Shown piece after piece: positions 43,847 through 55,520 of a DNA stretch of 64,000 nucleotides. The stretch is from Lophium mytilinum (lineage: Eukaryota > Ascomycota > Dothideomycetes > Mytilinidiales > Mytilinidiaceae). The DNA is taken from assembly GCA_010093605.1 (NCBI GenBank), contig MU004203.1:121966-185965 (forward strand), given 5' to 3'. The position numbers and the translations under genes are program-made. The notes below the pieces were generated by a model. That model did not search any database. It was not told where the DNA came from and worked only from the letters and a program-made list of their open reading frames with translations. The first letter of the stretch is position 1. The number at the start of each line of letters is the position of its first letter.

Positions 43847-45309
43847 GTTGATGTTCGGATCTTTTGAGACGATTTTCGAGGATTAGGGCAGGCTTGTCTA
43901 CTACCGAATCTTGTGTTTAGGAAATATACTACCTTTGTACAAACGTCGTCTTACGGACCACTTATAGATGCACCGACTCAGAGAGCAGTGATAGTCATGA
44001 CGTCATTACGGTACCGGTCGTTTCTTGTCCTGGCTGGAACATCGACTCTTCTGCATCCCTAGGAGAAGGGAGGCTCCATGTTCGCGAGGAAATAGGCCTA
44101 CTAATGCGGGATGCATTCTGTCTCGGGGTCCGCGGCCTCCGGAGTCCAACCCGAGGCATCGGCGAATCATCGTCCAGAGTCGAAAAGGTGAACACAATTA
44201 GACTAGCGAGTCTTCAGGGGGATCATTGGCATTCAAATGAAGCTGTTCGGGAAAGGAGTGGGTAGCCTGGAGGGAGCTCTGGACAAGTGACAATGCATGC
44301 CTGCGGAAGAGCGGCGAGGCTGGCTATAGCTGTGCTAACCTCATTGGGACTCTAAAAGATATGTAAAGTCCGCATACCCAAGAACATCGATTTGATTCAT
44401 ATCTCCGTGCTATATTCAGTTGGTCGTCGCTTGTTTCACCGGTTCCTGATCTATCAATTAATTAGGAGTTTCTTGGATTGGTGGCTGCGCCCGCAGTCGT
44501 CCTGTGCAGGCATGGAAATTTCAATACTACCCTTCTAGAGTTCTTGATGTGCCCTTGTGCTTTCCATCTCAGTGGAGAAGTGCTAGCTCCGAAGTTTTTG
44601 CACAACGCCTTCATTATCTAACTATGACGGGCTTGGATATACTCTAAGTCAGTGACTTCGTCCACAATCATGCAGTGTGAGCATAACAATATCAGGCCTC
44701 TGTTTCTAGGCCCTACATATGCTGCCAGAAGAGCTGTTGCTCTGACCAGGCCGCAATACTGAGGCTGCTGTTCGGGACATCCATCTTTGGGTCTCACAGT
44801 ATGGCCAGAAGTCCTCCGAAGAGGTCACTGACCCGGCAGCCATCGAGTATGTGCAATGTCGTCCCAATGCTCTGTCTATAGGCTCTGGGGATGTGCTCAG
44901 AAGTAGCATAGCTACAGTAGCATCCTGATACTGAACATGCCGCTCTTGAAATCCCTTCTGCTCAAGTGTCAACACGCCAGAGGTGGCTCAACCAAGTGAC
45001 TACTCCCGCAGCCCTCCTACTCTCCGCCTACAGCATCGCCCCTCCTCTCCTAAGCCCCTAAAACTCCAGATAATGCTCTGTTAGCCTGCCTGTGGTGTGG
45101 TGGCAGAGTAACCGACCCCACTCCCACATCACAAGTCTTGGCGTAGCCGCCATCAACAACCTCACTTCACGCCCTCCAACCTTCTCCTCTCCACCACCAC
45201 AGCGTCACAAACCGTCACACCCCCCTACACCGCGTGCGCCCGCTCTTCTGCCGCTTCGTCCGCTTCATCAACAACAACTCACACAATCAACCACTCTCCG
45301 CGCGGAACA
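43847..45309. other. Intergenic; one weak minus-strand frame
   Basis: A minus-strand frame of 89 codons at 44,975-44,706 has protein-like composition (EDFWPYCETQRWMSRTA) but no ATG at its head. The last 150 bases before 45,310 are CT-rich leader sequence of the next gene. Nothing else was recognised. Confidence 0.25.
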
Positions 45310-46038
45310 ATGGCCGAAAACGCCCCCAACACCACCCTCCCCGACCCCGCCGAGCTCACAGACTTCCTCGACGCCGGGTATGTCCCGGAGTGGAGCGTGC
45401 CCGCCAACGGCCGCCCAAGGCTCACGCTGAGGTGGGCTCCAGGTACGATTTCGCTCCAAAACGTTCGAATTAGAGAGGAAATAGCTAACAGAACCGCAGC
45501 CGCCGTCACTACCACCGCCCCCGAGGCACCAGAAGAAGAAGAAGAAGAAGACGCCGAAGAGGAAACCGAGGAGCACGAAGAAGAAGAAGAAGCCGCCGAA
45601 GCCGCCGCCGCCACCTCCACCAACCCCACCCACGCCAACCGCTTCGCCTTCCAGTACGTCCCCGCCGAGCGCGCCTGGCTCGCTGCCGCCCTCATCGGCG
45701 AGCACCCCGCCGCACACTGCGGCATCCCGGACCCGCTGTGGTCGCGGCTGGCGCGGCGCCACGCGGCCGAGATCGCGGGACGGGTGCTGGCAGGCGTGCA
45801 GTATGCGCCGCGGCCGAAGCGGACCGGACGGAGCCTGAAGCAGGAGTATCTCCGCAATGCGGAGTGGTACGATGCGGGGGAGGCGCCGGTGTGGTTTGCG
45901 GGGAAGGTGATGAAGAGGGAGACGTTCTTGGCCGGGGGGTGGGGGACGAAGGGGGGAGAAGAGGGGGAGGAAGAGGTGGAGGTGGAGGTGGAGGAAGAGG
46001 ATGAGGAGGAGATGGAGGAGGAGGAGACGGAGGAGTGA
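45310..46038 (+). CDS. Acidic protein with candidate Myb/SANT-like segment
   Basis: Open as 242 codons, but 45,443-45,499 is a likely 57-bp phase-1 intron (GTACGA, AGCTAAC, CCGCAG) without stops, giving 223 residues when spliced. An acidic Glu/Ala tract leads to about residues 91-161, where three helices follow one another (PAERAWLAAALIGEH, PLWSRLARRHAAEI, KRTGRSLKQEYLR), comparable in layout to the 4.7 and 13.7 kb proteins. The C-terminus is a second Glu-rich tail. Function is unknown. A nuclear role is inferred only from architecture. Confidence 0.65.
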   Translation: MAENAPNTTLPDPAELTDFLDAGYVPEWSVPANGRPRLTLRWAPGTISLQNVRIREEIANRTAAAVTTTAPEAPEEEEEEDAEEETEEHEEEEEAAEAAAATSTNPTHANRFAFQYVPAERAWLAAALIGEHPAAHCGIPDPLWSRLARRHAAEIAGRVLAGVQYAPRPKRTGRSLKQEYLRNAEWYDAGEAPVWFAGKVMKRETFLAGGWGTKGGEEGEEEVEVEVEEEDEEEMEEEETEE

Positions 46039-46339
46039 GAGGGGTTGGGGATGTTCTGGGGGGGCTTGGGCCTGAGGCCGTTGACAATGCTGCTGGGGAG
46101 TAGATTCTGGGGGTGATAATGGAATGGAGAGGTTCGAGACTGCGTATTTGGCTCTTTGAGATTAAGTCTGTGACTGTGGTGATGATGTATGAGGTGCTAT
46201 GCCTTACTACTATATATACCGGTGTAGTGTAGCCTTTTGGACTTGCGAATCGGAGGGCTGACTTCACTGATCTCCTTTTCAACTAGCTATAGCACCACCA
46301 AGTTGTAAAGATGGGTATTGTTTTCACCGCGACGGGACT

Positions 46340-47240
46340 GTGGGAGCGAGGTGATAACGTTTGAGGTGCCCTGACTTACTTCTATAGAATTTAGCATAGT
46401 GTATCTTCTAAGGACTGCGGATCGGAGAACTGCTACACACTGACCTCTTTTTGAACTAGCTGTGGCACGACTAGGTATTGGATGATGGATATCACGTACT
46501 CTTGAATGCAATTGTGCGAGCATTATGACGCTGTAAGAGGTGTCATGATTCTGAGCAAGGATATAGAATATAATGTACCTTTTTCAATCGACGGATTAGA
46601 TAGCTGACTTTACACACCTGCTCCTGGCCTCATATAGCACTACTAGAGCGGAGAGATGGATGTTGTGTGCTGTACAACATGATTGTGAGAGAGGGATGAT
46701 GCTGTAAGAGGTGCCCTGGCTCCCTCCTCTAGATTAGACCGTAATGTAACTTTTCCATCCTCGCAAATTAGATCACTGACCTTACAAACCTCCTACTAGC
46801 TTCCTATAGCATCACCAGCGCCGAGAGATGGATATCGCACGTCTTGCCTTGTAATAGTGCGAGTATGATGACGCTGTAAGAGGTGACCTGACTGTCACAT
46901 ATGAATCGAAGGGCAATGTCCCTCTTTTAGACCTGTGAATTAGACCGCTAGCTTTCCACGCCGTTCCTTAGCACCCATAGCACCGCCAAACATCAAGAGA
47001 CCAATATCGTGAACTACACAGCGTGCTATTGTGAGGGCGCTGACGCTGTACGAAGTGCCCTAACTCTCAGTCTTGAATCGAAGGGCAATGTTCCTCTCTC
47101 AGACCTGTGAATTGGACCGTAGCTCTACGCACCTTCTCCTAGCGACCCACCGCACCCCCAAGCGTAGAGAGCTGGATATCGTGTACTATACAACGCAATC
47201 CTGCATGCGGGGTGACGCTGTATGAGGTGCCCTGACCCTC
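46340..47240 (+). repeat. ~172-bp tandem array, six units
   Basis: The core GACGCTGTAAGAGGTGCCCTGACT occurs in variant forms near 46,349, 46,517, 46,699, 46,872, 47,043 and 47,214 (steps 168-182). Each unit also has a GTGAATTAGACCGCTGAC-like block and a TAGCACCACCAA-like block followed by GAGATGGATATCGTG. It lies between the 45.3 kb gene and the 3' end of USO1. Confidence 0.8.
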
Positions 47241-47834
47241 ATACATCTATCTAAGTGAATGTTTCTTTCCAAGACGCGTGAATTACGCCGCTGACTCCAC
47301 ACGGCATTTGCTAGCAGCTGGAGCAGCTTCATGCGTTGAAAGAGAGGGCATGATACGGAGGTAGTGCATGATGATTTGAAGGAAATGAGACACGGGGAAT
47401 TGGATTGAGGGTCATTTTGGATTACGGCGTAGAGAGTGAAGTGGGAGGACGGCAATGTCAGAGGTGGCTTCACGTGTTTTCAGAGAAACCAAGGTCTTGA
47501 GGATAGAGACTGTGATTTGAAATATATGGGACTTGAAAAGCTAACTCTGAGGGCATATTTCGCCATCTGAGGGAACAGACAGCATGCCAATGATACGGTG
47601 TGAGACGGTTTTGTATGTCGAGAGGGTATGGAAAGCGATGAAGTGACAAGAGCAGATTTACCATCTACCTACCTAGCTTGCAACCTCCACTATCAAAGTT
47701 GGTATAGGCACGAACCATACACCTGAAATCAGCATGCCAGACAGCCGATTGTGTCACTCATCTACCACCGTCTGCCATGGCTCAACACATTGTGAAAAAT
47801 TTCGTCTCACCAACAATTTTGTCGACTCCAACTA
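47241..47834. other. Intergenic, 3' flank of USO1
   Basis: No gene was seen. Short minus-strand frames (47,186-47,473 and 47,470-47,664) have no recognisable content. Confidence 0.3.
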
Positions 47835-50800
47835 TCAATCCACAGCATCGCTATCCTCAGCATCCTCATCCTCACCTTCGCCCTCTTCCTCCTCATCCTC
47901 CGCATCCGAAATCTCTTCTCCAAGCGCTTTAAGCCGTTCCTAGAACACATTAGCAACCCACCCTCACAAAATCCTTCATCTCCCGAACGACAACATACCT
48001 TATCCCTCCCCCGCTTCTCTTCCAAATCCCCAAGCACCACAAACAAATCATCCAACTCCGTCTGCACCGCCTTCCTCTCTGCCTCCTTCTCCTCCAGTCC
48101 CTTCTCCGCCTTCTTCATCTTATCCTGCGCATCCTTAACTTTCCACACATTCTCCTGCACCTCCGTCTTCAGTTGCCTGTTATCCGCCTTCAGCTTCTCC
48201 ACCTCAGCCTCTCTAGTCGCTTTCTCCTCTTTCAACGCCTCGGACTCGTCCTCCGCTTTCTTGAGTTCCGCTTCGAGCGACGAGATAGTCTGCCGCACGA
48301 GCGCGATCTCGTCTTTCGTGCGGCGCTGGGTGGCCTGGAAGCTCTGGATCGTTTCGAGCGCATCGCCGCGCTCCTCCTCCGTTTTCTCGTTGCGGGCTTC
48401 GGCGTCGCGGAGGGCTTTGCTCAGGTCGTGGAGCTTGCTTTCGTACTCCTGCTTCGTCTTCGCGACAGCGGTGGGCGTCTCTTTCTGCGCCTGCGCGAGC
48501 TTGGTGTTCAGTGCAGCTAACTGCAGGTTGTGCTTATTCTCGAGGTCGAGCGTCGCCTGGCGGTGTTCACGGTCGAGCTTCGCAGCGGCTTCGTCGTGTG
48601 TGCGGTGAAGGTCTTCGTTAATGCGCTTGATGGTGTTGAGTTGGGTCAGTGACTGGTCTTGGGTTTTGCGGTGGTCGGCTAGTTCTTGGTTGAGCTTCTG
48701 CTCCATGGCGAGGAGCTCGGCTTGAGCTTTTTCGAGGGCTTGGATCTTTTCGTCGAGTTGGCCGCGTAAGGAGTCGACGAGGTCTCTATCGATGCCTTGC
48801 TCGGTCTGGTGGATCTCTAGTCCGGGGTCACGATCGATGGTCCTGGACAGGCGGCTGAAGTTATCTTTGAGAAAATCAACGAAGGTTGTGTCGAAGTACA
48901 CCTCCGGCAGGTTGCCGCTAGAGGCGTGAGAGGAGACCTCAAAATCGCGGACTAGCGGGTGTTGGCGGAGATTCGTGATGGCGTCTAGGTACTTCTCTCG
49001 GCCCAGGCGGGTGGTGAGGAATGGCTGGAGGTCGCGGCGCGAGATGGGGGAGTCCTTGGTAGAGAATTCGTAAATGATTCCGAGGAGAGCAGCACAAAGA
49101 CCTCTGATGACAGCTAGATCGGCGCCTGGTTTCGATGCCGCGTTGACCAGACTCTCAAGACTGCTACCCTCGTTGAGAAAATCGTTCACTGCGTTGGCAT
49201 CCTCGAACAGCCAACCACAAAGGAGCATCAGGTAGCCAATCGAGATCCGCTCGTCTTCCCCAATCTGGAGACTCGCGATCAGGTTGCCGGTAATAGCCTG
49301 AATGCAGGTCACGACTTCCTCTCCACTTTCCGCGTCCCCTTCCTCGACTGCCATCAGTAGATCCTTCCCTTCTCTGTCGTCATAGATGAGATGCAACACT
49401 AAGATGGCCGCAAACCAGGTCCGGTAGGGGTCGATGGTCTGAGAGCCTTGTGGGCCTGCGACGAGCGTCGTGAGAACGTTCGCTGTTTCATCTGCGCCAG
49501 AGACGTGCCCATCGATGGCTCTCTTTAGGAAGTGCAGTCGAATGGGAGTGTGATTGTAGAAGTACGCTTTTATACATTCACAAGCTGCGAATCTCGCATC
49601 AAAAAGCTCTGTTGACGCGGGGCTCAGGGCGAGGTCCAGCAAGGCATCGATAACGTAAACTTTGGGAACGCCATTTGACAATGCATCGCCGTTTGTGTCT
49701 AGCTGTGTTTGGACCAAGGGACTGACTTGGAGTTGCGCGAAACCTTCTTGTAGGCGAGCGTTTCCTCTGATCATGTCTGCGCAAGTGTTCAAAGCCTGGA
49801 TAGTGAGCCATGGATGATGATAAATAAAGGGATTCATTTACCTCGACTTTGATGGGGATGGTTGTCGATTTGTCAAATGCCATGTTCAACACCTTCTGCA
49901 GCAACCCATGCTTTTGGAATGCATTTTGATTGAGTAGAGTGCTTGTGCTGCCTTGAAGAAGAAACATGCGCACTATGGCCAGTAGTCCCCAGATGTTCTT
50001 GTCTTTCTGAGGGCTCGTCCAATCATCTTCTGGTGGCCCGGGCGACTTCGCTTTCTTGATGGCTGGCTCTGGCAATAGTGCTGCGAGCCTCGCAACACCG
50101 CCTGTCTCCCGAAACGCGGTCTGATTGGAAGCGTTGTAGTGCACGAGATTCGCGAGCAAGGAGAGACAATCCTGAACGATTATTCCGCCTTGTAATAGAG
50201 ATCCCTCGGCGTCAATGAGACTGAAGACCCTTTCAAACGCGTTCTCGAAGACGAAGAGTTTCTGAAGCTCGGTTGACGACTGGGACAGGTCGTTGAGAAC
50301 CATGAGGCCAGCTACACACCAAAAGAACATATCAGCAGGTGTTCTCCATCATCCCCAGATTGTTCCTACCATTCCGTACTGCGTCTCGAGTGTCGTCCAG
50401 GGTTGCTACCAGCCTTGTGGTGCCGAACGGAGCTGTCAGGACACACTCCTGAGTCCTGTCGGGGCGCGCGCTCGAGATTGCTTGTATGATTTGTAATGCA
50501 TACAGCCTAGAATAGAAGTCGTGCGTCTCAAGGAGGTCGAGGAGGATCGTTATGTTATCTTGACGCTACCATAAGCTCAGTACGTGCAAGGTTGTGGAAA
50601 GGGAGTGGTAGTACCTGCGTAAATTCATCTGCGAGCCAAAGAGCAATCTCGTCGGAGGCTTCAGGCTGTCACTTCATCAGCACAACATCCCACAACCACC
50701 AACATGCCCTGGGTCTCGTACACTTGTCTCGTTGGGGTTGAACAGCATCAGGAGGGTCTCGAGGACCACCTTGATTGTGTCCACATCCTCGGCGTCCTTT

Positions 50801-50997
50801 GTCAAACAACTTATCAGGCCACGAAGCGAGCCTGATGCCACTGACGCCGGAAATTCTTTGGCGAAGCTGCGGAGCCCCAAGATGGCTCCCCGGCGGTCCT
50901 CGAGGAGGGTGGCGTTCGTCAGGCGGCTGCTGAGGGTACTGATGGTGTCTGTAGCCGTCTGCTTGGCCGGCGCCTGGGCCTCCAGCATACGCAGCAT
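47835..50997 (-). CDS. USO1: Vesicle tethering factor Uso1/p115
   Basis: Six exons: 50,997-50,722, 50,665-50,615, 50,565-50,370, 50,311-49,842, 49,795-47,999 and 47,939-47,835, giving 964 residues. The five introns are 46-59 bp. Residue 1 on (MLRMLEAQAPAKQTATDTIS) and the armadillo-like head to about 640 match the Uso1/p115 family (e.g. DEIALWLADEFTQRQDNIT). A coiled coil follows from about 670 to 925. The last exon gives the acidic tail (ERLKALGEEISDAEDEEEE) characteristic of the family. Uso1 tethers ER-derived COPII vesicles to the Golgi together with Ypt1. The coiled coil is much shorter than in yeast (1,790 residues), as in other filamentous fungi. The gene is head-to-head with RAT1. Confidence 0.93.
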
Positions 50998-51685
50998 CGT
51001 TCAGAGCAGACTCGGAGATGGAAAAGACAGCAGGGCTCAAATCTCCATCGCTGGTAGAGGGGGTATACGTGGTCACTGGGGGCGAATCGAAGCGTGGATG
51101 TGGCAGGCAGACAACTGGCAGTGCATTGCCGTGAATGTAGGAGTAGACAGCCCCAAAGCACTCAAAGGGGGGAATATAGCAAGCAGTGCAGGCCTGTGGT
51201 GTTGCAAGCTGTCGTCTGGCCCTAATAGACAGCTCCTGCGTCGTCCTTGACTCGTCGCCGGCCCGACTCCTACAGAACGCAGCTGCTCTACCAAACGGCC
51301 CTACCGCACTGAACCCACCCCTGCCACCCGCCAGCCCTGCACACCCCTGCCGCCTGCAGCCCTGACGCCAAGACGGCAACCCCCGGCCAGTCGAGCTTTG
51401 AACTTTACTTCACTTGCCCTCCACCACAACACTTCCTTTCATCACCGACACACCCTCTTTCACCAACCCCAACCTCCACCACACTCTCTTGTGTGCATGA
51501 GCGGTCCTCTCCACCTTCACTCGAGCTGTTGCCAGCTCCCCCCTTCACTCTGCTCGCGCGTCTGAACACGCCTGCGCAACCTTCAAAAGCCCGCTCCCGC
51601 GCGCCCTCTCTCCGACCTACAACACTCTCTCTCCTCCACCCTCTTTCCTCCACCACGACCAAGCTCTCGTGTGCGCATCGCAGCC
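50998..51685. promoter_or_regulatory. Shared upstream region of USO1 and RAT1
   Basis: These 688 bp separate two divergent start codons. The right half (about 51,400-51,670) is strongly C/T-rich on the plus strand, as in many constitutive fungal promoters. No TATA box was recognised. Co-regulation of the two genes is possible but is an inference from geometry only. Confidence 0.5.
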
Positions 51686-54600
51686 ATGGGTGTACCAGCC
51701 TTGTTCCGCTGGCTGTCGAAGAAATACCCTAAGATTGTCTCCACCGTTATCGAGGCGAAGCCCAAAGATCTCGATGGCGTCGAGGTCCCCGTCGACTACA
51801 CCCAGCCCAATCCCAATGGCGAGGAGTTCGACAACTTGTACCTGGATATGAATGGCATTGTTCATCCGTGTTCTCATCCCGAGGACAAGCCCGCCCCTCG
51901 CAACGAGGTCGAGATGATGTTGGCTGTGTTCACCTACACCGAGCGCGTTGTCAACATGGCTCGTCCGCGCAAGTTGCTGTACCTTGCAGTTGGTATGTCG
52001 TCCCATCCCTGCTTCAATCCCTATCCCCAAGATCTATTCCCTTGCCATGATCTTGGTCGTCGGCTACAAGTCCTGGGATGCGCCGCATCCTTAATCTGCC
52101 TCCCAATTCCCACTTCCTCTCCTACTCCTTCTCCTTCTCCTTCTTCCACTCCTCTCAAGTCAATTCAGCTTCGCTAACAGGAGATCTTCTAGATGGTGTT
52201 GCCCCTCGCGCAAAACAGAATCAGCAGCGGAAGCGACGCTTCATGTCCGCTCGAGAGGCGGCCGAGAAGGACGAGATGAAGGTTGAATTTGACAAGATGC
52301 TCCGGGACAAGCGTATGGCCGCTTTCGCAACGGGCGACGCAGAAGAGGAGGATGACGGTGAAGAGGTGGAAGCGGATGACGACCTGCCCAAGAAGACGTG
52401 GGACAGCAACGCCATCACCCCCGGCACTCCGTTCATGCACTTGCTTGCCGCGTCCTTGAAGTACTGGACTCAGTACAAGCTCAGCACCGATACCAGCTGG
52501 AAAAACCTCAAGGTGATCATCTCCGACGCGTCTGTTCCTGGCGAAGGAGAACACAAGATCATGAACTTCATCCGGTCGCAGCGTCGCTCGCCCGACCACA
52601 ACCCGAACACCCGCCACGTCATCTATGGCTTGGATGCAGATCTCATTATGCTTGCTCTTGTTACCCACGAGCCGCATTTCAGGGTTCTGCGCGAGGATGT
52701 CTTCTTCGAGGCTAACAAGAACGCCTGTCGGAAGTGTGGACAGCAGGGACACTATGCTGACCAGTGTACCGGTGCCGTCGCCAAGAAGGAGGATGAGCAC
52801 AAGAACGCCGAGCCAGAAGAGAAGCCTTTCATCTGGCTTCATGTCAATGTGCTCCGGGAATACCTCGAGGTCGAGATGTCTGTTCCGGGCATGCCGTTTT
52901 CAACCGACATCGAGCGTGCGATCGACGATTGGGTTTTCATGTGTTTCTTTGTCGGTAACGATTTCCTTCCCCACCTTCCAAGTCTCGAGATTCGCGAGGA
53001 TGGCATCGATACTTTGATCGGTCTCTGGCGCAAATTGTTCCGCGAAATGGGTGGATACGTCACCGAGGATGGCCAGGTCGTTATGGCGCGTGCCCAGATC
53101 ATTCTCAAAGGCCTAGCGGCTCTGGAGAACGGTATCTTCAAGCGTCGCAAGCAGAATGAAGATCGACGAGAGGAGGGCATTCGTCGGCGAGCTGAGCGAG
53201 ACGCCCAAAATGCGGCTCGGCGAGGAGGCATCGGAATGCCCCCAGCGAAGCGTATCAAGGAGACCACCGAGACTTATACCAATATTGCATCTTTCGCGCC
53301 GGACAAGCTGCAGTCCGCTGAGGCGAGACAGGCCTCGCATGCTATGCTTGATAAGGACGCTCACAACAAGGCCAATATGAGCGCTGCCGCTGTTCTCAAG
53401 GAGCAACTGAAGGGCAAGAAGCGTACTGCCACCGATGTTGATGCTGAGGATGCAGCCTCAAATGTCGAAGAATCTCCTTCGAGCAACAGCAGGAAGTTAG
53501 AGCTCGTGGATGACAGCGACACCGGCACACCAGGTCGCGCGACGCCTGTTGTCGAGCACAAGCACAAGGGCGGCGAAAAGGACCCAGCTCCGGACACAGT
53601 CATGCTGTGGGAAGACGGCTATGCCGAGCGCTATTACGAGCAGAAGTTCAACGTTGCTCCCGACGACTACGAGTTCCGCAACAAGGTTGGACGATCGTAC
53701 ATGGAAGGCCTTTGCTGGGTGCTCCTCTACTATCTCCAAGGCTGCCCGGACTGGGAGTGGTACTACCCGTACCATTACTCTCCCTTCGCGGCTGACTTTG
53801 TGGATATTGATCAGATGACGATCGACTTCAAGAAGGGCGAGCCGTTCAAGCCCTACGAGCAGCTCATGGCAGTCCTACCCGCTGCTTCGAACCACGCCAT
53901 CCCTGAGGCGTACCGGACTCTCATGACCGACGAGGACAGCGTCATTCGCGAGTTCTACCCGGTCGACTTCGTCCTGGACCTGAACGGAAAGAAGTTCGAC
54001 TGGCAGGGTGTCGCGCTTATTCCATTTGTCGACATGGACAAGCTCAAGGAGGCCATGCGCACTAAGGATCATCTGCTCACCGACGACGAGAGGGCTCGCA
54101 ACGCCATGGGACATGAGATGCTTATCTTCTCGATCGAGCATGACCTCTACGCAAAGGTCACCGAACTCTTCTATTCTCTCAAGGCCGAAGAGAGCGAGAC
54201 TATGACGCTGGACCCAAAGGCCAGTCATGGATTGATTGGCAAGGTTGTCAAAGACGAGGACTATCTTCCAGGCAGCTCTTTGACGTATCCTCTTGCGTCA
54301 GACCAGATGCCTGACATCGAAGACAACAAGTCGATTAGGTATCGTTTCGTTTTTACCCTTCTACTTTTCATTTCATTATTGAACTTTGCTAACACTGCTA
54401 CTCTAGTCTCGTCTACTTGATGCCCAAGCACAAGTCGGCCCACAAGTCCATGCTCCTCACCAACCTGGAGCATCCTGCCCGCGTCCTTAGCGATAGCGAC
54501 AAGGCTGAGACACGTGACCGAGCCGGAGGAAATCGAAGCAATCAGCGCGGAGGCTTCAATCGAGGCGGCTCCAGCAACCGCGGTGGCCCTAGCAACCGTG

Positions 54601-55280
54601 CCCGGGGGAACTCCAGCGCAGGCTATCACAACGGCAGCGCGAACAACGGCGGTGAGCCTTCTCAAGTTCAAGTTCACTCGAGCATGCCAGAGGAGCCTCA
54701 GTATACTGCGGCACCTGTGCAGAGCTATGGGCCTGGAGTGGTGATTCAGAAGGCGGCGGTGATATACGCCACGCCTAGGATCGCAAACCCTACCCCTACC
54801 CCTCCCCCTCCCCCTACCTTTAACGCGTACATACCGCCTCCGCGTACCCCCGCGATGCATTGGTACCCACACAATGCGCACTACAATGCTCATTATAATT
54901 ACGCAGGCCCCCCCGCTTACGGCTGGAATGGTTACAACACTCCCGGAAACAACTACGCCCCGGGCCAATACAACGGCGGATACAACCAGCCACAGCGTCG
55001 TCCCCCTCCACCCCCGGCGTACAACCCAATGAACGCGTTGTACGCGGAGCTCGGCCAGGCCCCCCCTCCCCCTCCGCCTGCCGCGCCGTGGCGCGGAGGC
55101 AATGGAAATGGTGGTTATGGTGGTTATCAAGGCGGAAACGGCGGCGGAAATGGTGGTTATCGAGGCGGAAATGGCGGCGGAAATGGCGGTTATGGCGGCA
55201 ATGGCGGAAATGGTGGTTATAGGGGAAATGGCGGTTATGGTGGCAATGGTGGTAATGGCGGTTATCGTGGCAGACGCTGA
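51686..55280 (+). CDS. RAT1: Nuclear 5'-3' exoribonuclease Rat1/Xrn2
   Basis: Three exons, 51,686-51,992, 52,193-54,338 and 54,407-55,280, encode 1,108 residues. Introns are 200 bp (GTATGT...CTAAC...CTAG, phase 1) and 68 bp (GTATCG...CTAAC...CTAG, phase 2). The start [18 protein letters not shown] is the family signature. Acidic catalytic-core motifs are present: LYLDMNG (about 50), DGVAPRAK (103), EGEHKIM (219), [10 protein letters not shown] (247) and GNDFLPHLP (357). A CCHC knuckle, [14 protein letters not shown], sits near 281. The C-terminus is Asn/Gly-rich, ending in many GGNGGY and RGG-like repeats. The enzyme degrades 5'-monophosphate RNA in the nucleus, matures rRNA and snoRNA, and ends Pol II transcription by the torpedo mechanism with Rai1. 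Confidence 0.95.
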
Positions 55281-55520
55281 GGGCCCTAGGTGGCAGTTCC
55301 TTCGGTGAGTAGTTTGAACGGCGTGGCGGGGTGCTTGGGATTTGGAGCCCGGTGTAGCGGTTTTGACCGTGTTGATACCCAATTGAGAGGCTTCTATATA
55401 GGTTTGAACGGCGAAAAAAATGAATCGGCGATAGGCTGATTTCGAGCCTGCGGGCTCTGAATAGATCCTTTTCTATTCAAATTTGGTATTCTGCGTGATG
55501 GTGTCGTGAATTGGCTATGG
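55281..55520. other. RAT1 3' flank
   Basis: A short non-coding stretch separates the RAT1 stop from the first array unit. No terminator signal stands out. Confidence 0.3.

Noticed and set aside
28700-55280. Secondary-metabolite or other functional gene cluster
   Set aside because: The only tailoring-type enzyme is one SDR. Neighbours are unrelated housekeeping genes.
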